From assembly GCA_034432655.1 (NCBI GenBank), contig DAOUBP010000169.1, positions 1 through 60,978 of the forward strand: DNA of 60,978 nt. Reading direction: 5' to 3'. Below the pieces are notes generated by a model, which made no database searches, had not been told where the DNA came from, and was given only the letters and a program-made list of their open reading frames with translations. The stretch is from DAOUBP01 sp034432655. Its GTDB lineage: Bacteria > Chloroflexota > Anaerolineae > CG2-30-64-16. Made by a program: the position numbers and the translations under genes. Below are positions 26,845 to 35,998 of this stretch, one piece after another. Each line of letters starts with the position of its first letter. Position 1 is the first letter of the stretch.

Positions 26845-28449
26845 GTGCAGATGCCAGTTCATCTAAGCCATCGCGCCCTGATCGCCGGCGGGCTCATCGC
26901 GCTGCTGATGATACTGTCCGGCTGTCAGGTGATAGCGCCGCGCACCCCACCGCCAAGCCTGACACCCGTTCTGTTGGCAACCCAAGAAACCCCAACGGCT
27001 GTCAGCAGACAACCCGGTGGATCGGGTGGGTCGCCTACGGCAACCCCTGGCGGCGCTTCCCCTACAGCGACCGAGGCATTTCTGCCCGGCCAGACCGTCA
27101 CCCCCCCTGTGCCAACCGCAGACGGAGTGGCCATCATGGCGCTGGGCACCCAGGCCACTGTTATCCTGCGCGCACAACCGACCGCTAACAGCGCGGTTAT
27201 CGCCCAGGTGCCCGGTGCCCAGGTGTTATGGGCGCGCGGCCGGAATGCCGACAGCACCTGGTTATGGGTAACCTACAACGAAGCCGGCCGTCATGCCTGG
27301 GTCTCTGCGCGTGAGGTCAAACTGCTTGGGGACAGCTCTGCGCTGCCGGACATCACCTCACCGCCGGGCACAGGGCCGACAGCAACGGCAACAGCGCCGG
27401 CACTCTCCACAGCGACACCGGTACCCGTTGCCCTGGTGCCCACTGCTACCCCCCTAGCGCCGGGGGCCACAGCAACTGCGCTGCCGACGCCTGCCCGCAC
27501 CCGGGCACCCGCCAACCCGTTGAGCGGCAAAATCGCGTTCCAAACGGCCGTGGGCGGCGAGATCTATCTGGTTAATGCGGATGGCACCGGCCTTCGCCGG
27601 CTGACCGCAGGTTTTGACCCGGCCCTCTCTCCCGATGGCACGCAACTGGCGTTTGTGCGTTGGGGCTCGCCCGACGGCCTGTATGTGCTGGACCTCCGCA
27701 CAGGACAGGAGCGGCGCCTGGCAACACCGCAACAACCGCGCGGCCCGGCCTGGAGCCCTGACGGTGCCAGGATCGTCCTCAGCCATAGCACCTTGCAGAC
27801 CACCTGCCTGGATACACCTTTCGGTTGTTTCGCCGAAGAGGAGGTACAGAACTTTTTTGGGGGCCGGGACTGTATTGATACAGCCCAGGGCCGTTTCTGC
27901 ATCGCTGACTTTCAGCTGCGGAAACTCAATCTGACAGATCTGGCCCTGGTCACCGTAGCCGACGGCAGCTGGCTGGACCTCGCCTCCCAGCGACGGTCCC
28001 AGACCCCCTCTTGGCATCCCAAACGCAACGAAATCCTGTACACCGGCCGCACCGGATTGCAGATGATCACCCCGGGCGAGGTGACGCGACCGTTCGTCAA
28101 CGATGTGACACTCAGCAGTGCATCATGGTCGCCCGACGGCCAACGCATTGTGGCTCAAGCTTACAAACATGACCACTGGGACATCGTCCTGCTGGATGCA
28201 GCGGGCAACATCCTGGCGCAGTTGACGCAGCCGGACCCGTTGGCACCGCAAAAGCCAAACAACGTTGCGCCGACATGGTCTCCTGACGGCAGGATGATCT
28301 TGTTCCTCAGCGACCGTGATGGGCAATGGCGTCCCTACCTGATGAACGCCGATGGTTCCAGACAAACGCCTTTCCTCCCGCAAGTTTTGGGTAAAATCAA
28401 CTTCAGCTATAATTATGTAGCCGAGCGTGTGTTTAGCTGGAGCAAATAA
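26845..28449 (+). CDS. Lipoprotein with SH3-like and TolB/PD40 beta-propeller domains
   Basis: A 534-residue surface lipoprotein. The signal peptide ends in a lipobox LSGC (Cys27). Then come a Ser/Thr/Pro linker (about 33-80), a bacterial SH3-like domain (about 90-160, VILRAQPTANSAVIAQV), a second Thr-Pro linker, and PD40/TolB-like propeller blades (about 228-534) with repeated WSPDGxRI motifs. It is probably anchored on the outer face and binds glycan or protein. It follows the MacB permease by 34 bases and may be a substrate, a partner or simply cotranscribed. Start at GTG 26845 (ATG 26851 also possible). Confidence 0.82.
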   Translation: MQMPVHLSHRALIAGGLIALLMILSGCQVIAPRTPPPSLTPVLLATQETPTAVSRQPGGSGGSPTATPGGASPTATEAFLPGQTVTPPVPTADGVAIMALGTQATVILRAQPTANSAVIAQVPGAQVLWARGRNADSTWLWVTYNEAGRHAWVSAREVKLLGDSSALPDITSPPGTGPTATATAPALSTATPVPVALVPTATPLAPGATATALPTPARTRAPANPLSGKIAFQTAVGGEIYLVNADGTGLRRLTAGFDPALSPDGTQLAFVRWGSPDGLYVLDLRTGQERRLATPQQPRGPAWSPDGARIVLSHSTLQTTCLDTPFGCFAEEEVQNFFGGRDCIDTAQGRFCIADFQLRKLNLTDLALVTVADGSWLDLASQRRSQTPSWHPKRNEILYTGRTGLQMITPGEVTRPFVNDVTLSSASWSPDGQRIVAQAYKHDHWDIVLLDAAGNILAQLTQPDPLAPQKPNNVAPTWSPDGRMILFLSDRDGQWRPYLMNADGSRQTPFLPQVLGKINFSYNYVAERVFSWSK

Positions 28450-28470
28450 ACGGCTTAGGAGAGTTGCTTA

Positions 28471-29058
28471 ATGGGCAAGCCATCGGTCAAGACCTTCCCC
28501 CTTGGGCCCTTTGTTCTCGGAACATTTATCTTGCTGGTAATCAGCCTGGTCAGTACCGCTGTGCTGGCCGAACAGCCGGCCGTTGCACCGCAGACCGCCG
28601 AGCCGACCTACGAATACTTCGTCTATGCGCCGCTGGTCAACAAGTCGCTGCCGCCAACCCCCACGCCTACGCCTTCTCCCACGCCAACCCCTGTCAACGT
28701 GTCGGGCACCTATTGGACGGTCAATTCGAACCTGGTAGAGAATTGCGATGGGGATTGGAATCTACCACCTAATCAAGATGTAGAAGTGACGCAGGACGAC
28801 GATAGACTCACCATAACCTTCTTATCGGGCAGTGCCACAGGCTCCATCCATCCTTACACCGGTGTTTTTCGCGTCGAACAAAAGGTGACTCCCACCCCTG
28901 GATTGTGTCCCTACGGTTGTAACCGCATCACTGCTGGCACGTTTGACCTCACAGCGTCGCCGTTAACTTTCCGCGCGCACACCGATTTCGAAGTACTCAC
29001 GCAGCAGGGCACGATATACTGCATTTTCGCCTTTGACCAGGACGGCACACGCAAATAA
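28471..29058 (+). CDS. Secreted protein with Chloroflexota-type VYAPLVNK motif
   Basis: A 195-residue secreted protein. After an N-terminal hydrophobic signal (about 11-32) comes YEYFVYAPLVNK, a motif I associate with exported proteins of Chloroflexota, then a TPTPTPSPTPTP linker and a beta-rich C-terminal domain with a Cys pair (CPYGC). It starts 21 bases after the lipoprotein stop. The function is not recognised. The motif supports the phylum placement and a surface location. Confidence 0.75.
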   Translation: MGKPSVKTFPLGPFVLGTFILLVISLVSTAVLAEQPAVAPQTAEPTYEYFVYAPLVNKSLPPTPTPTPSPTPTPVNVSGTYWTVNSNLVENCDGDWNLPPNQDVEVTQDDDRLTITFLSGSATGSIHPYTGVFRVEQKVTPTPGLCPYGCNRITAGTFDLTASPLTFRAHTDFEVLTQQGTIYCIFAFDQDGTRK

Positions 29059-29214
29059 CCCTCATCCTGCTATCCTTCTGCATCAGCCCTTCCATGTACG
29101 CCTGCAGAACGGGCCAGGCGCCCTTCCTGCTTGCCGGGCGCAAGGATATCTCCGCGGCGTCGAGGCACCTGTCTCCGATCGGGATGTCCGGTATCGTATT
29201 GGCCGTCGCAAAGC

Positions 29215-29226
29215 GAACATCTGTTC
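29215..29226. promoter_or_regulatory. SOS (LexA) box candidate upstream of recA
   Basis: GAAC-ATCT-GTTC, a perfect palindrome with C before it (CGAACATCTGTTCT), close to the Gram-positive-type LexA consensus CGAACRNRYGTTYC. It lies 46 bases before the -35 and 158 before the recA start. The distance is large for a direct repressor, but it is in the recA control region. The rest of this 314-base gap holds the promoter and nothing else I can name. Confidence 0.55.
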
Positions 29227-29260
29227 TCTCGTTTCGTAATTTGCGTTTTTCCCACGCCTG

Positions 29261-29287
29261 TTGTACACTCGATGCTGCGATTATAAT
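29261..29287 (+). promoter_or_regulatory. recA promoter candidate
   Basis: TTGTAC (29261-29266) and TATAAT (29282-29287), spacer 15 bases, shorter than ideal. An alternative -10 two bases downstream would give 17. The LexA-like box lies just upstream. Confidence 0.5.
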
Positions 29288-29372
29288 CTCATAATGTAAG
29301 CATAGTGTAAGTGTGTTTTACAGGACAGCTGAGAGATACGGTCGCCGCAGTTAGAAACGAGGTAGTAGACGA

Positions 29373-30416
29373 ATGGCGGAACCCGGAAAACTTAAGGCCC
29401 TGGACACCACCCTGGCAAACTTGAAAAAACGCTTTGGCGAGGGGACCGTGATGAAGTTGGGCGAGGCGGAGCGGCTGAAGGTCGCAGCTATCCCCACCGG
29501 TTCCCTCTCATTGGACCTGGCTCTGGGCATCGGCGGGGTGCCGCGCGGGCGCATTACCGAGATCTACGGCCCGGAAGCATCCGGCAAAACCACCATCTGC
29601 CAGCATATCATTGCGGAAGCCCAGAAAATGGGCGGGATTGCAGCTTTCATTGATGTCGAACACGCCTTGGACCCGGACTATGCCCGCCGCTGCGGCGTGA
29701 ACATCGAGGAGCTTTACATTTCGCAGCCAGATACCGGCGAACAGGCGCTGGAAATCGCCGAGGCGCTGATCCGCTCAGGCGCGGTGGATGTTGTCGTCAT
29801 TGACTCTGTAGCAGCCCTGGTGCCCAGAGCGGAGATCGAAGGGGAAATGGGTGACGCTCACGTCGGCCTGCAAGCCCGCCTCATGTCGCAGGCGCTACGC
29901 AAGCTCGTCGGCGCCATCAAAAGCAGCAACACAGCCCTTATCTTCACCAACCAGATGCGCCAGAAGATCGGTGTGATGTTCGGCAACCCGGAAACTACTC
30001 CGGGCGGCCTGGCGTTGAAATTCTACGCCAGCGTCCGCATGGACGTCCGCCGGATCGAGAGCATCAAACAGGGCGGTCAAACGGTAGGCAACCGCACACG
30101 GGTGACAATCAAAAAGAACAAAGTCGCGCCGCCGTTCCGCCAGGCCGAATTCGACATCATGTATAACAAAGGGATCAGCAAATCCGGGGATTTGCTGGAC
30201 CTGGGCACCAACCTGGGAATTATCGAAAAACGCGGCGCATTCTACACTTTTGAGGGCACGCGCCTGGGCCAGGGCCGCGAGAACGCCAAGGAGTTCCTGG
30301 AGAACTCGCCGGAAATCGCACAACGCATCGAGGCAGCCATCCGGGCGGCTTCGGCGTTTGCGCCGGTGGCGGCCGTCGCGGCGGCCGATGAAGACTCGGA
30401 CGAGGCATTGGAATAG
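29373..30416 (+). CDS. recA: Recombinase RecA
   Basis: Strand-exchange protein that forms filaments on single-stranded DNA and triggers LexA self-cleavage. It has 347 residues. The Walker A motif GPEASGKTT spans 66-74. The L1/L2 DNA-binding regions follow (for example FTNQMRQKIGVMFGNPETTPGG), and the C-terminus is acidic (DEDSDEALE). The length is typical. The ATG at 29373 is preceded by a weak site. recX, its usual modulator, is 570 bases downstream on the same strand. A CGAAC-type SOS box and a promoter lie upstream. Confidence 0.98.
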   Translation: MAEPGKLKALDTTLANLKKRFGEGTVMKLGEAERLKVAAIPTGSLSLDLALGIGGVPRGRITEIYGPEASGKTTICQHIIAEAQKMGGIAAFIDVEHALDPDYARRCGVNIEELYISQPDTGEQALEIAEALIRSGAVDVVVIDSVAALVPRAEIEGEMGDAHVGLQARLMSQALRKLVGAIKSSNTALIFTNQMRQKIGVMFGNPETTPGGLALKFYASVRMDVRRIESIKQGGQTVGNRTRVTIKKNKVAPPFRQAEFDIMYNKGISKSGDLLDLGTNLGIIEKRGAFYTFEGTRLGQGRENAKEFLENSPEIAQRIEAAIRAASAFAPVAAVAAADEDSDEALE

Positions 30417-30649
30417 AAGAAACGGGCGCGGCAGACGCTTAGGTCGCGCCGATCGCCGTGCAGGGGCCGCCGGCTAACAACACATTTGTTGATGGCCGGG
30501 AAAATAACTCCCTGGATGGCCTGCCCTTTGGGGCACTTGACCACGATCTTGTTTGCTGATCATGATAATACGTCGCGCAGCGACGTTGGCACAAGAAGCT
30601 CGCTGGAGTAGATCGTATTGACCGATCGCCTGGTGACCTGAAGTTCAAA

Positions 30650-30912
30650 GGGGAAAGCGGACGCTCACATCAAGTGTGATCTCTGGTTTGGGAAAGCAGG
30701 GACGTTCGTGGGCGTCTGTTGAGGGCGGTTGGGACGGACCGCCGATGGCTGCCGGCCCGTCCAAGAGGGCATCGTCCGCAATTACGAAGCTCTCGGTATT
30801 CGAACTTGGCGCGTGCTCACGTTGCTGCACGGATAAGTTCGTGTTTGGCGCGCCAGCAAACCAGAGCTGTGGCACAGGCCCTGAAGGGGCGACCTGTAGC
30901 CACAGCTTTTTT
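30650..30912 (+). ncRNA. Candidate noncoding RNA between recA and recX
   Basis: The 570-base gap after recA has no convincing ORF but ends in a strong terminator. Upstream of it are compatible hairpins: arms around 30730-30738 and 30758-30766, and CGAACTT (30801-30807) with AAGTTCG (30835-30841) containing an inner CGTGC/GCACG. The 5' end is not fixed. It shows none of the conserved features of tmRNA, RNase P RNA or SRP RNA. A long recA 3' region is the alternative. Confidence 0.4.
30865..30912 (+). terminator. Strong intrinsic terminator with no assigned gene
   Basis: A 9-bp stem AGCTGTGGC/GCCACAGCT (arms 30865-30873 and 30899-30907) continued by ACAGG/CCTGT with a single bulge, then six T. 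It is 450 bases after recA and 75 before recX. Confidence 0.88.
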
Positions 30913-30930
30913 GTTATAGTGTTACTCTGC

Positions 30931-30957
30931 GACATGCGCGTCGAACGCGCAAATGTC
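30931..30957. promoter_or_regulatory. Inverted repeat upstream of recX
   Basis: GACAT-GCGCG at 30931-30940 faces CGCGC-AA-ATGTC at 30946-30957, 30 bases before the recX start. It could be an operator or a leader hairpin. It is not a standard LexA box. Confidence 0.35.
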
Positions 30958-30986
30958 AGATTGCGGAATAAGCTCAGCGTTACGTT

Positions 30987-31640
30987 ATGGCAGGGACGAT
31001 CACGGCTTTGCGTTTTCAGCAGAAAACGGCCGACCGGGTAAATGTATATCTGGATGGCCGTTATGCGTTCGCCCTGCCAGCGCTGGATGCCGCACGATTG
31101 AAGGTGGGCCAGTTCCTGGATGATGCCACCATCGCGCAGCTCCAGGCGACAGACCGGCGCCAAAAAGCTTATGATCGTGCGGTGCGCTACCTGAGCTTCC
31201 GGCCGCGCAGCGTGGCCGAAGTCCGCCGCTATCTGGCCAAAACCGAGGACGATCCCGAGATCATTGCGGCCGTGGTCGGCCGCCTGGCGGAAAACGGCTA
31301 CCTCGACGACCGCGAGTTTGCCCGTTTCTGGGTCGAAAACCGGCAGCGATTTCGGCCCAAGGGCGCGGCTGTGTTGCGGCAGGAGCTGCGCCAACACGGC
31401 GTAGATCCCGACACCATCACCGAGGCGCTGGCTGACGTAGATCTAGCAGAGACCGCTTATCAAGCGGCCCGGGGCCAGGCGTTGAAACTGGCGGATCTGG
31501 CCCACAGCGACCCGGTCGCGTGTCGTCGCAAACTGAGCGAATTCCTGTGGCGCCGCGGTTTCGACTATGAAACGGTGCAGGAAACCGTAGCGCGACTTAT
31601 GACCGAACTACGGGATGAAAGTCCCGAAGACATCCCTTGA
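30987..31640 (+). CDS. recX: RecA regulatory protein RecX
   Basis: A 217-residue RecX, made of tandem three-helix repeats (about 65-200), with the hallmarks YLSFRPRSVAEVRRYL, LAENGYLDDREFARFWVENR and RPKGAAVLRQELR. RecX binds the RecA filament and inhibits or modulates it. It has an N-terminal beta extension (ITALRFQQKTADRVNVYLDG) as in many Gram-positive relatives. rny follows by 30 bases on the same strand. The start at 30987 lacks a strong ribosome site. Confidence 0.92.
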   Translation: MAGTITALRFQQKTADRVNVYLDGRYAFALPALDAARLKVGQFLDDATIAQLQATDRRQKAYDRAVRYLSFRPRSVAEVRRYLAKTEDDPEIIAAVVGRLAENGYLDDREFARFWVENRQRFRPKGAAVLRQELRQHGVDPDTITEALADVDLAETAYQAARGQALKLADLAHSDPVACRRKLSEFLWRRGFDYETVQETVARLMTELRDESPEDIP

Positions 31641-31670
31641 AATCAAGTTGACTGAAAGCGAGGAACCACT

Positions 31671-33242
31671 ATGTTCTTAGGGAATCCAGGTCTCCGGGTG
31701 GTGGTAGACCTGTTGATCTTCCTGGCGGCCGGCATTGCCGGGGGGATCATCGGTTATCTGCTCATGAAATCGCGTCAGCTTCAGGCCCGCAATGAAGCTG
31801 AGGCACTGGTAAACAACTCAAAAGTGGAGGCCAGGCGGATCATCGCTGAGGCTGAAAGCAAGGCCAAGAGCATCGAGCTGGCCGCGCAGCAACAGCGGGT
31901 GCAGTTGATCGAGGAGGCAGAACAGGAGCTGCAGCGCCGGCGCCGCGAAATGGACCGGGCTGAAGAGCGGTTGCAACGCCGCCAGGAAACCCTAGAAAAC
32001 CGGCTGGAGCAGATCGAAGCCCGCAACCGCAAGCTCGATCAGCGGCAGGCCAAGTTGGACAAACGGGAGGCCGACCTGGCCAAGCTGGAGGAGGAGCGCC
32101 GGAGCGAACTGGAACGCATCGCCAACATGACCCAGGAAGACGCCCGGCGTGAACTGCTGGCCATAGTCGAACAAAACAGCCGGCAGGAAATGGCCCGCAA
32201 AATTCGCGAGATCGAGAGCCAGGCCATGGCCGAGGCCGAGGAGAGGGCCCGGCGCGTCATCGCCCGCGTGATGGAACGCGTGGCGTCCGAGCATGTCTCC
32301 GAGACAACTGTCGCCAGCGTGCCGCTGCCTAATGACGAGATGAAAGGCCGCATCATCGGCCGCCAGGGCCGCAATATCCGGGCCATCGAGCAAGCCACAG
32401 GGGTGGACTTGATTGTGGACGACACCCCAGAAGCCATCATTGTCTCCAGCTTTGATCCCATCCGTCGCGAAGTCGCACGCATCGCCCTGAGCCGCCTGGT
32501 GCAAGATGGCCGCATCCAGCCGGCGCGCATCGAAAAGGAAGTCGAGAAGGCACAACAGGAAGTGGAAAGGTCCATCAAGGAAGCGGGCGAACAGGCGGTA
32601 ATGGAAGTCGGCCTGCAGATGCTACACCCCGAGCTGATCAAGCTGCTTGGCCGGCTCAAGTATCGGACTAGCTACGGCCAAAACCAGCTCGCCCATGCCG
32701 TTGAGGCCACCCACATCGCGGCGATGCTGGCCGCCGAGATGGGGGCCGACGTGCAGATCGCCAAGATGGGGGCCTTATTGCACGATATCGGAAAGGCGGT
32801 AAGCCACGAGGTAGAAGGGGCGCATGCCCAGGTAGGCGCGGAGATTGCCAAGCGGTACGGTGTGCCGCCTGAGGTGGTCAACATCATCGCATCGCACCAT
32901 CACGAGGTGGAGCAGCAGTCCATCGAGGCCATCATCGCCACAACGGCCGATGCCATCTCCGGCTCGCGGCCCGGGGCGCGTCGCGAGGCGCTGGAGACAT
33001 ACGTCAAACGGATCAAAGCGCTGGAGGATATCGGCAACTCGTTCCCCGGCGTGCAACAAACCTTTGCCATCCAGGCCGGCCGCGAGGTGCGAGTGATCGT
33101 CAAACCCGATGAGATAGACGACCTGGCCGCGATCCGCCTGGCCAAAGAGATCGCCAAACAGATCGAGGATAACCTGGAGTACCCGGGTCAGATCAAGGTG
33201 ATGGTTGTACGGGAGACCCGAGCAGTAGAGACGGCGAAGTAA
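31671..33242 (+). CDS. rny: Ribonuclease Y
   Basis: Membrane-anchored endoribonuclease that starts mRNA decay. It has 523 residues with an N-terminal transmembrane helix (about 10-31), a long coiled coil (about 35-200), a KH RNA-binding domain (GRIIGRQGRNIRAIE, about 225-239) and an HD phosphohydrolase domain with the catalytic HDIGK (about 370-374) and SHHHEVE. All catalytic landmarks are present. It is followed by a terminator and faces the RNase J gene convergently, so the two main mRNA-decay enzymes sit back to back. Confidence 0.97.
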   Translation: MFLGNPGLRVVVDLLIFLAAGIAGGIIGYLLMKSRQLQARNEAEALVNNSKVEARRIIAEAESKAKSIELAAQQQRVQLIEEAEQELQRRRREMDRAEERLQRRQETLENRLEQIEARNRKLDQRQAKLDKREADLAKLEEERRSELERIANMTQEDARRELLAIVEQNSRQEMARKIREIESQAMAEAEERARRVIARVMERVASEHVSETTVASVPLPNDEMKGRIIGRQGRNIRAIEQATGVDLIVDDTPEAIIVSSFDPIRREVARIALSRLVQDGRIQPARIEKEVEKAQQEVERSIKEAGEQAVMEVGLQMLHPELIKLLGRLKYRTSYGQNQLAHAVEATHIAAMLAAEMGADVQIAKMGALLHDIGKAVSHEVEGAHAQVGAEIAKRYGVPPEVVNIIASHHHEVEQQSIEAIIATTADAISGSRPGARREALETYVKRIKALEDIGNSFPGVQQTFAIQAGREVRVIVKPDEIDDLAAIRLAKEIAKQIEDNLEYPGQIKVMVVRETRAVETAK

Positions 33243-33245
33243 GCC

Positions 33246-33286
33246 AGTCCCGCAGGGCGATTGCCAGGCATCCCTGCGGGACTTTG
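33246..33286 (+). terminator. Terminator between rny and rnj
   Basis: A 12-bp perfect stem AGTCCCGCAGGG/CCCTGCGGGACT (33246-33257 and 33272-33283) with a 14-base loop and a short T-run. It may act on both convergent transcripts. Confidence 0.8.
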
Positions 33287-33301
33287 TCGCCAGCTTCCAG
33301 C

Positions 33302-34960
33302 TTACCGTTCCGTCACCACCGCCACCACCATCGGTTTGCGCCGCGTTTCCTCGAAAAGGAACTTCGTCAGCGCGTCTTGGGTGCGTTCGATGATGGCCTG
33401 GCGTTTGCGGATGTTAGTAACGCGCAGCACCGAGTATGCCCGGTCGGCTGCGCGCTCCAACAAGTCACCGCTTTCGCGCAGATAGACAAACCCGCGCGAG
33501 ATCAGCTCCGGCCGGCCGACGACCTCACCGGTGGCCGCGCTCACAGGCACCAAGGCGACAACAAAGCCATCCCGCCCCAAGACCTCGCGCTCGGCCATCA
33601 CGCGCGGTCCGACATCGCCCACGCCCGACCCGTCCACGAACACCTCCTCGACCGGGATATGATCCACGACCCGGGCCGAGTCTGAGGTCAACTCGATCAC
33701 CGCACCGTTTTCGACCACCAGAATGCGATCAGACGGCATCCCCAGCTGTCGGGCAAGACGCGCGTGGGCGTGCAAATGCCGCAATTCACCGTGTACCGGG
33801 ATGAAAAAGCGCGGGCGGGTCAGCGACAGCATCAGCTTTTGCTCCTCCTGGCTGGCATGGCCCGACACATGCACCGGGGCCAGCGGCGGATAGATCACAT
33901 CCGCGCCGCGGGCGATCAGCTTGTTGATCAAACGGGCCACCTCTTCCTCGTTGCCGGGAATGGGGGTGGAGGATAGGACGACAGTGTCGCCGGGTTTGAC
34001 CTCGATCTGACGGTGGGTGCCGTGGGCCATCCGCGCCAGCGCGGCCTCCGGCTGACCCTGGCTGCCGGTGGTAACGATCGCCACCTGCCGGTCGGGCAAC
34101 TTCAACGCCTCGTTGAGGTCGGTCAACAGGCCGTTCGGCGCCTCAAGAAAGCCCAGTTCGCGCGCGATCTCTGCGGTCTTGAGCATGGAATAGCCGGCCA
34201 GCGCAACGACACGACCGTGCCGGGCAGCAGCATCAATCACCTGCTGGACGCGGCTGAGGAGCGATGCGAAGGTCGCCACGATGATCCGCCCCGGTGCATC
34301 ACGGAAGATCTGATCGAAGGCCGGACCGATTACCGCCTCGGAGGGGGTAGAGCCAGCTTTCTCCGCGCCGGTTGAATCACTGAGCAAGGCCAGGACACCT
34401 TGCGCCCCCAATTCGCCCAGACGCGCGAAACCCGGTCCGCCCCCGCGTACCGGTGTATAGTCAAACTTGAAGTCGCCGGTGTGAACGATCTTACCGACCG
34501 GTGTGCCGATGGCCAGGCCGACCCCGTCGGGGATCGAATGGGTGATGGCCAGGAACTCCACCTCGAACGGCCCGACCTGAAAAGTCTCACCGGCCGCGCT
34601 GTAATGCAGGTTGGGCTGGCCCAGCTTCGGATGTTCCGCCAGCCTGGCTCGGATCAGCCCGCCAGCCAGCCGCGTGGCGTAGATGGGGGTATGCACCGGC
34701 ACCACATCGCCCAACAAGTAAGGCAACCCACCGATGTGGTCCTCGTGGCCGTGGGTGATCACGATCGCACGGACCTGATCCGCACGACTGCGCAAATACG
34801 TGTAATCAGGGATAACCACGTCTATGCCGAGCATGTCATGCTCGGGAAACATGATCCCCGCGTCTACGATCAGGATGTTGCGGCCATATTCGAACAGCAT
34901 CATGTTCTTTCCAACTTCCCCCAGGCCGCCCAGGGGGATGATGCGCAATCCTTCCGTCAT
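33302..34960 (-). CDS. rnj: Ribonuclease J
   Basis: Metallo-beta-lactamase ribonuclease with endo- and 5'-3' exonuclease activity in mRNA decay and rRNA maturation. It has 552 residues. The zinc motif is HGHEDH at 70-75, followed by later family segments GDFKFDYTPV, SDSTGAE and PVHGELRHL. The beta-CASP region and C-terminal domain are present. The ATG at 34960 (MTEGLRIIPLGGLGEVG) is the conserved family start; the longer frame to 35095 has no counterpart. A near-consensus promoter lies at 35091-35119. Confidence 0.96.
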   Translation of the reverse strand: MTEGLRIIPLGGLGEVGKNMMLFEYGRNILIVDAGIMFPEHDMLGIDVVIPDYTYLRSRADQVRAIVITHGHEDHIGGLPYLLGDVVPVHTPIYATRLAGGLIRARLAEHPKLGQPNLHYSAAGETFQVGPFEVEFLAITHSIPDGVGLAIGTPVGKIVHTGDFKFDYTPVRGGGPGFARLGELGAQGVLALLSDSTGAEKAGSTPSEAVIGPAFDQIFRDAPGRIIVATFASLLSRVQQVIDAAARHGRVVALAGYSMLKTAEIARELGFLEAPNGLLTDLNEALKLPDRQVAIVTTGSQGQPEAALARMAHGTHRQIEVKPGDTVVLSSTPIPGNEEEVARLINKLIARGADVIYPPLAPVHVSGHASQEEQKLMLSLTRPRFFIPVHGELRHLHAHARLARQLGMPSDRILVVENGAVIELTSDSARVVDHIPVEEVFVDGSGVGDVGPRVMAEREVLGRDGFVVALVPVSAATGEVVGRPELISRGFVYLRESGDLLERAADRAYSVLRVTNIRKRQAIIERTQDALTKFLFEETRRKPMVVAVVTER

Positions 34961-35090
34961 TTCTCTCGTTCTTCCTGCCCGATCAAAAGGATCGGGTCTA
35001 AATAAAAAGATGCCGCCTGGCGAACCTCTTGCCCAGACGACATCCAAAGGATACATGCCAGCGAGACGTACATCGCCTCGTTCCAAATAC

Positions 35091-35119
35091 AGCATAACTC
35101 AGAAGGTGATTTTTGTCAA
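35091..35119 (-). promoter_or_regulatory. rnj promoter
   Basis: On the minus strand, TTGACA (35119-35114) and TATGCT (35096-35091) with a 17-base spacer. The leader to the rnj start would be about 125 bases. Confidence 0.75.
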
Positions 35120-35139
35120 AGTTCATCAGAAAAACATCT

Positions 35140-35165
35140 TCCGCCAAGCGCGGTGGCGGATTTTT
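35140..35165 (+). terminator. Hairpin with T-run in the rnj/GNAT divergent gap
   Basis: A 7-bp stem TCCGCCA/TGGCGGA (35140-35146, 35154-35160) followed by TTTTT. No plus-strand gene precedes it, so its transcript is unknown. The remaining 35166-35320 shows nothing I can support. Confidence 0.45.
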
Positions 35166-35320
35166 CGTGGCGCACGCGTTGTTGGCCATTGTGGATTTGT
35201 GGATGCGGGCCTCAGCGACATGAGCGCGGGGCAGGCCTCCGGCTGAGTTGACCCCCAACACCTTCTGCCATATACTTCAAACACCATTTCAAGTTCAATC
35301 TCGAGGCGCACGCGAGCGAC

Positions 35321-35920
35321 ATGAACGTTCACCCTGTTACCTTGACGGGCCGGTACGTCCGTCTGGAACCGCTCTCCGAAGCCCACGTGGATGACCTGTG
35401 CGAAGTCGGGCTGCATCCGGAGATCTGGCGCTACATGCTTTACGGCAATATTGACAGCCGCGAGAAGATGCTGGCATTTGTGCACGACCTCCTGGCGCGC
35501 CAGGCGCGCGGCACCGACCTGCCCTTCGCAGTGATCTTTCAGCAGACCAATCGGGCCATCGGCTGCACCCGCTACCTGGACATCCGGCCCCATGATCGCG
35601 GCCTGGAGATCGGCGGCACGTGGTATGGCCTGGCCTATCAACGCACAGCGGTCAACACCGAAAGCAAATACCTGCTGCTGCGCCATGCGTTCGAGGAATT
35701 GGGCTGTATCCGCGTCCAGTTCAAGACCGACCTGCGCAACGAACGTTCACAGCGAGCCATCGAGCGCCTGGGCGCGGTCAAAGAAGGCATCTTCCGCAAC
35801 CACATGATCACGCCGGACGGGACGATCCGGCACTCGGTGTACTACAGTATCATTGATAGCGAGTGGCCGGCGGTGAAGGCCAGGTTAGAGGAATGGTTAC
35901 GAGAACCGAGTCATGTTTGA
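35321..35920 (+). CDS. GNAT acetyltransferase (RimJ/RimL type)
   Basis: A 199-residue acetyltransferase of the RimJ/RimL group, with the early RYVRLEPLSEAHVDDL segment, GTWYGLAYQRTAVNTESKYLLL over the acetyl-CoA site, and FKTDLRNERSQRAIERLGAVKEG near the end. Members acetylate ribosomal-protein N-termini or small amines and antibiotics. It is a single gene with its own terminator-like structures around it. The substrate is not assigned. Confidence 0.85.
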   Translation: MNVHPVTLTGRYVRLEPLSEAHVDDLCEVGLHPEIWRYMLYGNIDSREKMLAFVHDLLARQARGTDLPFAVIFQQTNRAIGCTRYLDIRPHDRGLEIGGTWYGLAYQRTAVNTESKYLLLRHAFEELGCIRVQFKTDLRNERSQRAIERLGAVKEGIFRNHMITPDGTIRHSVYYSIIDSEWPAVKARLEEWLREPSHV

Positions 35921-35998
35921 CACACTCCGTTACCTGTGCTAAACTCTCGCCTGCAAAAGATGGACGGTAAGTTACTGCCGTGCCAGTAGCATAGCAAA

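Noticed and set aside
30676..31041. A 121-codon frame across the recA-recX gap
   Set aside because: It runs through a strong terminator and into recX in another frame; the composition is unlike a protein.
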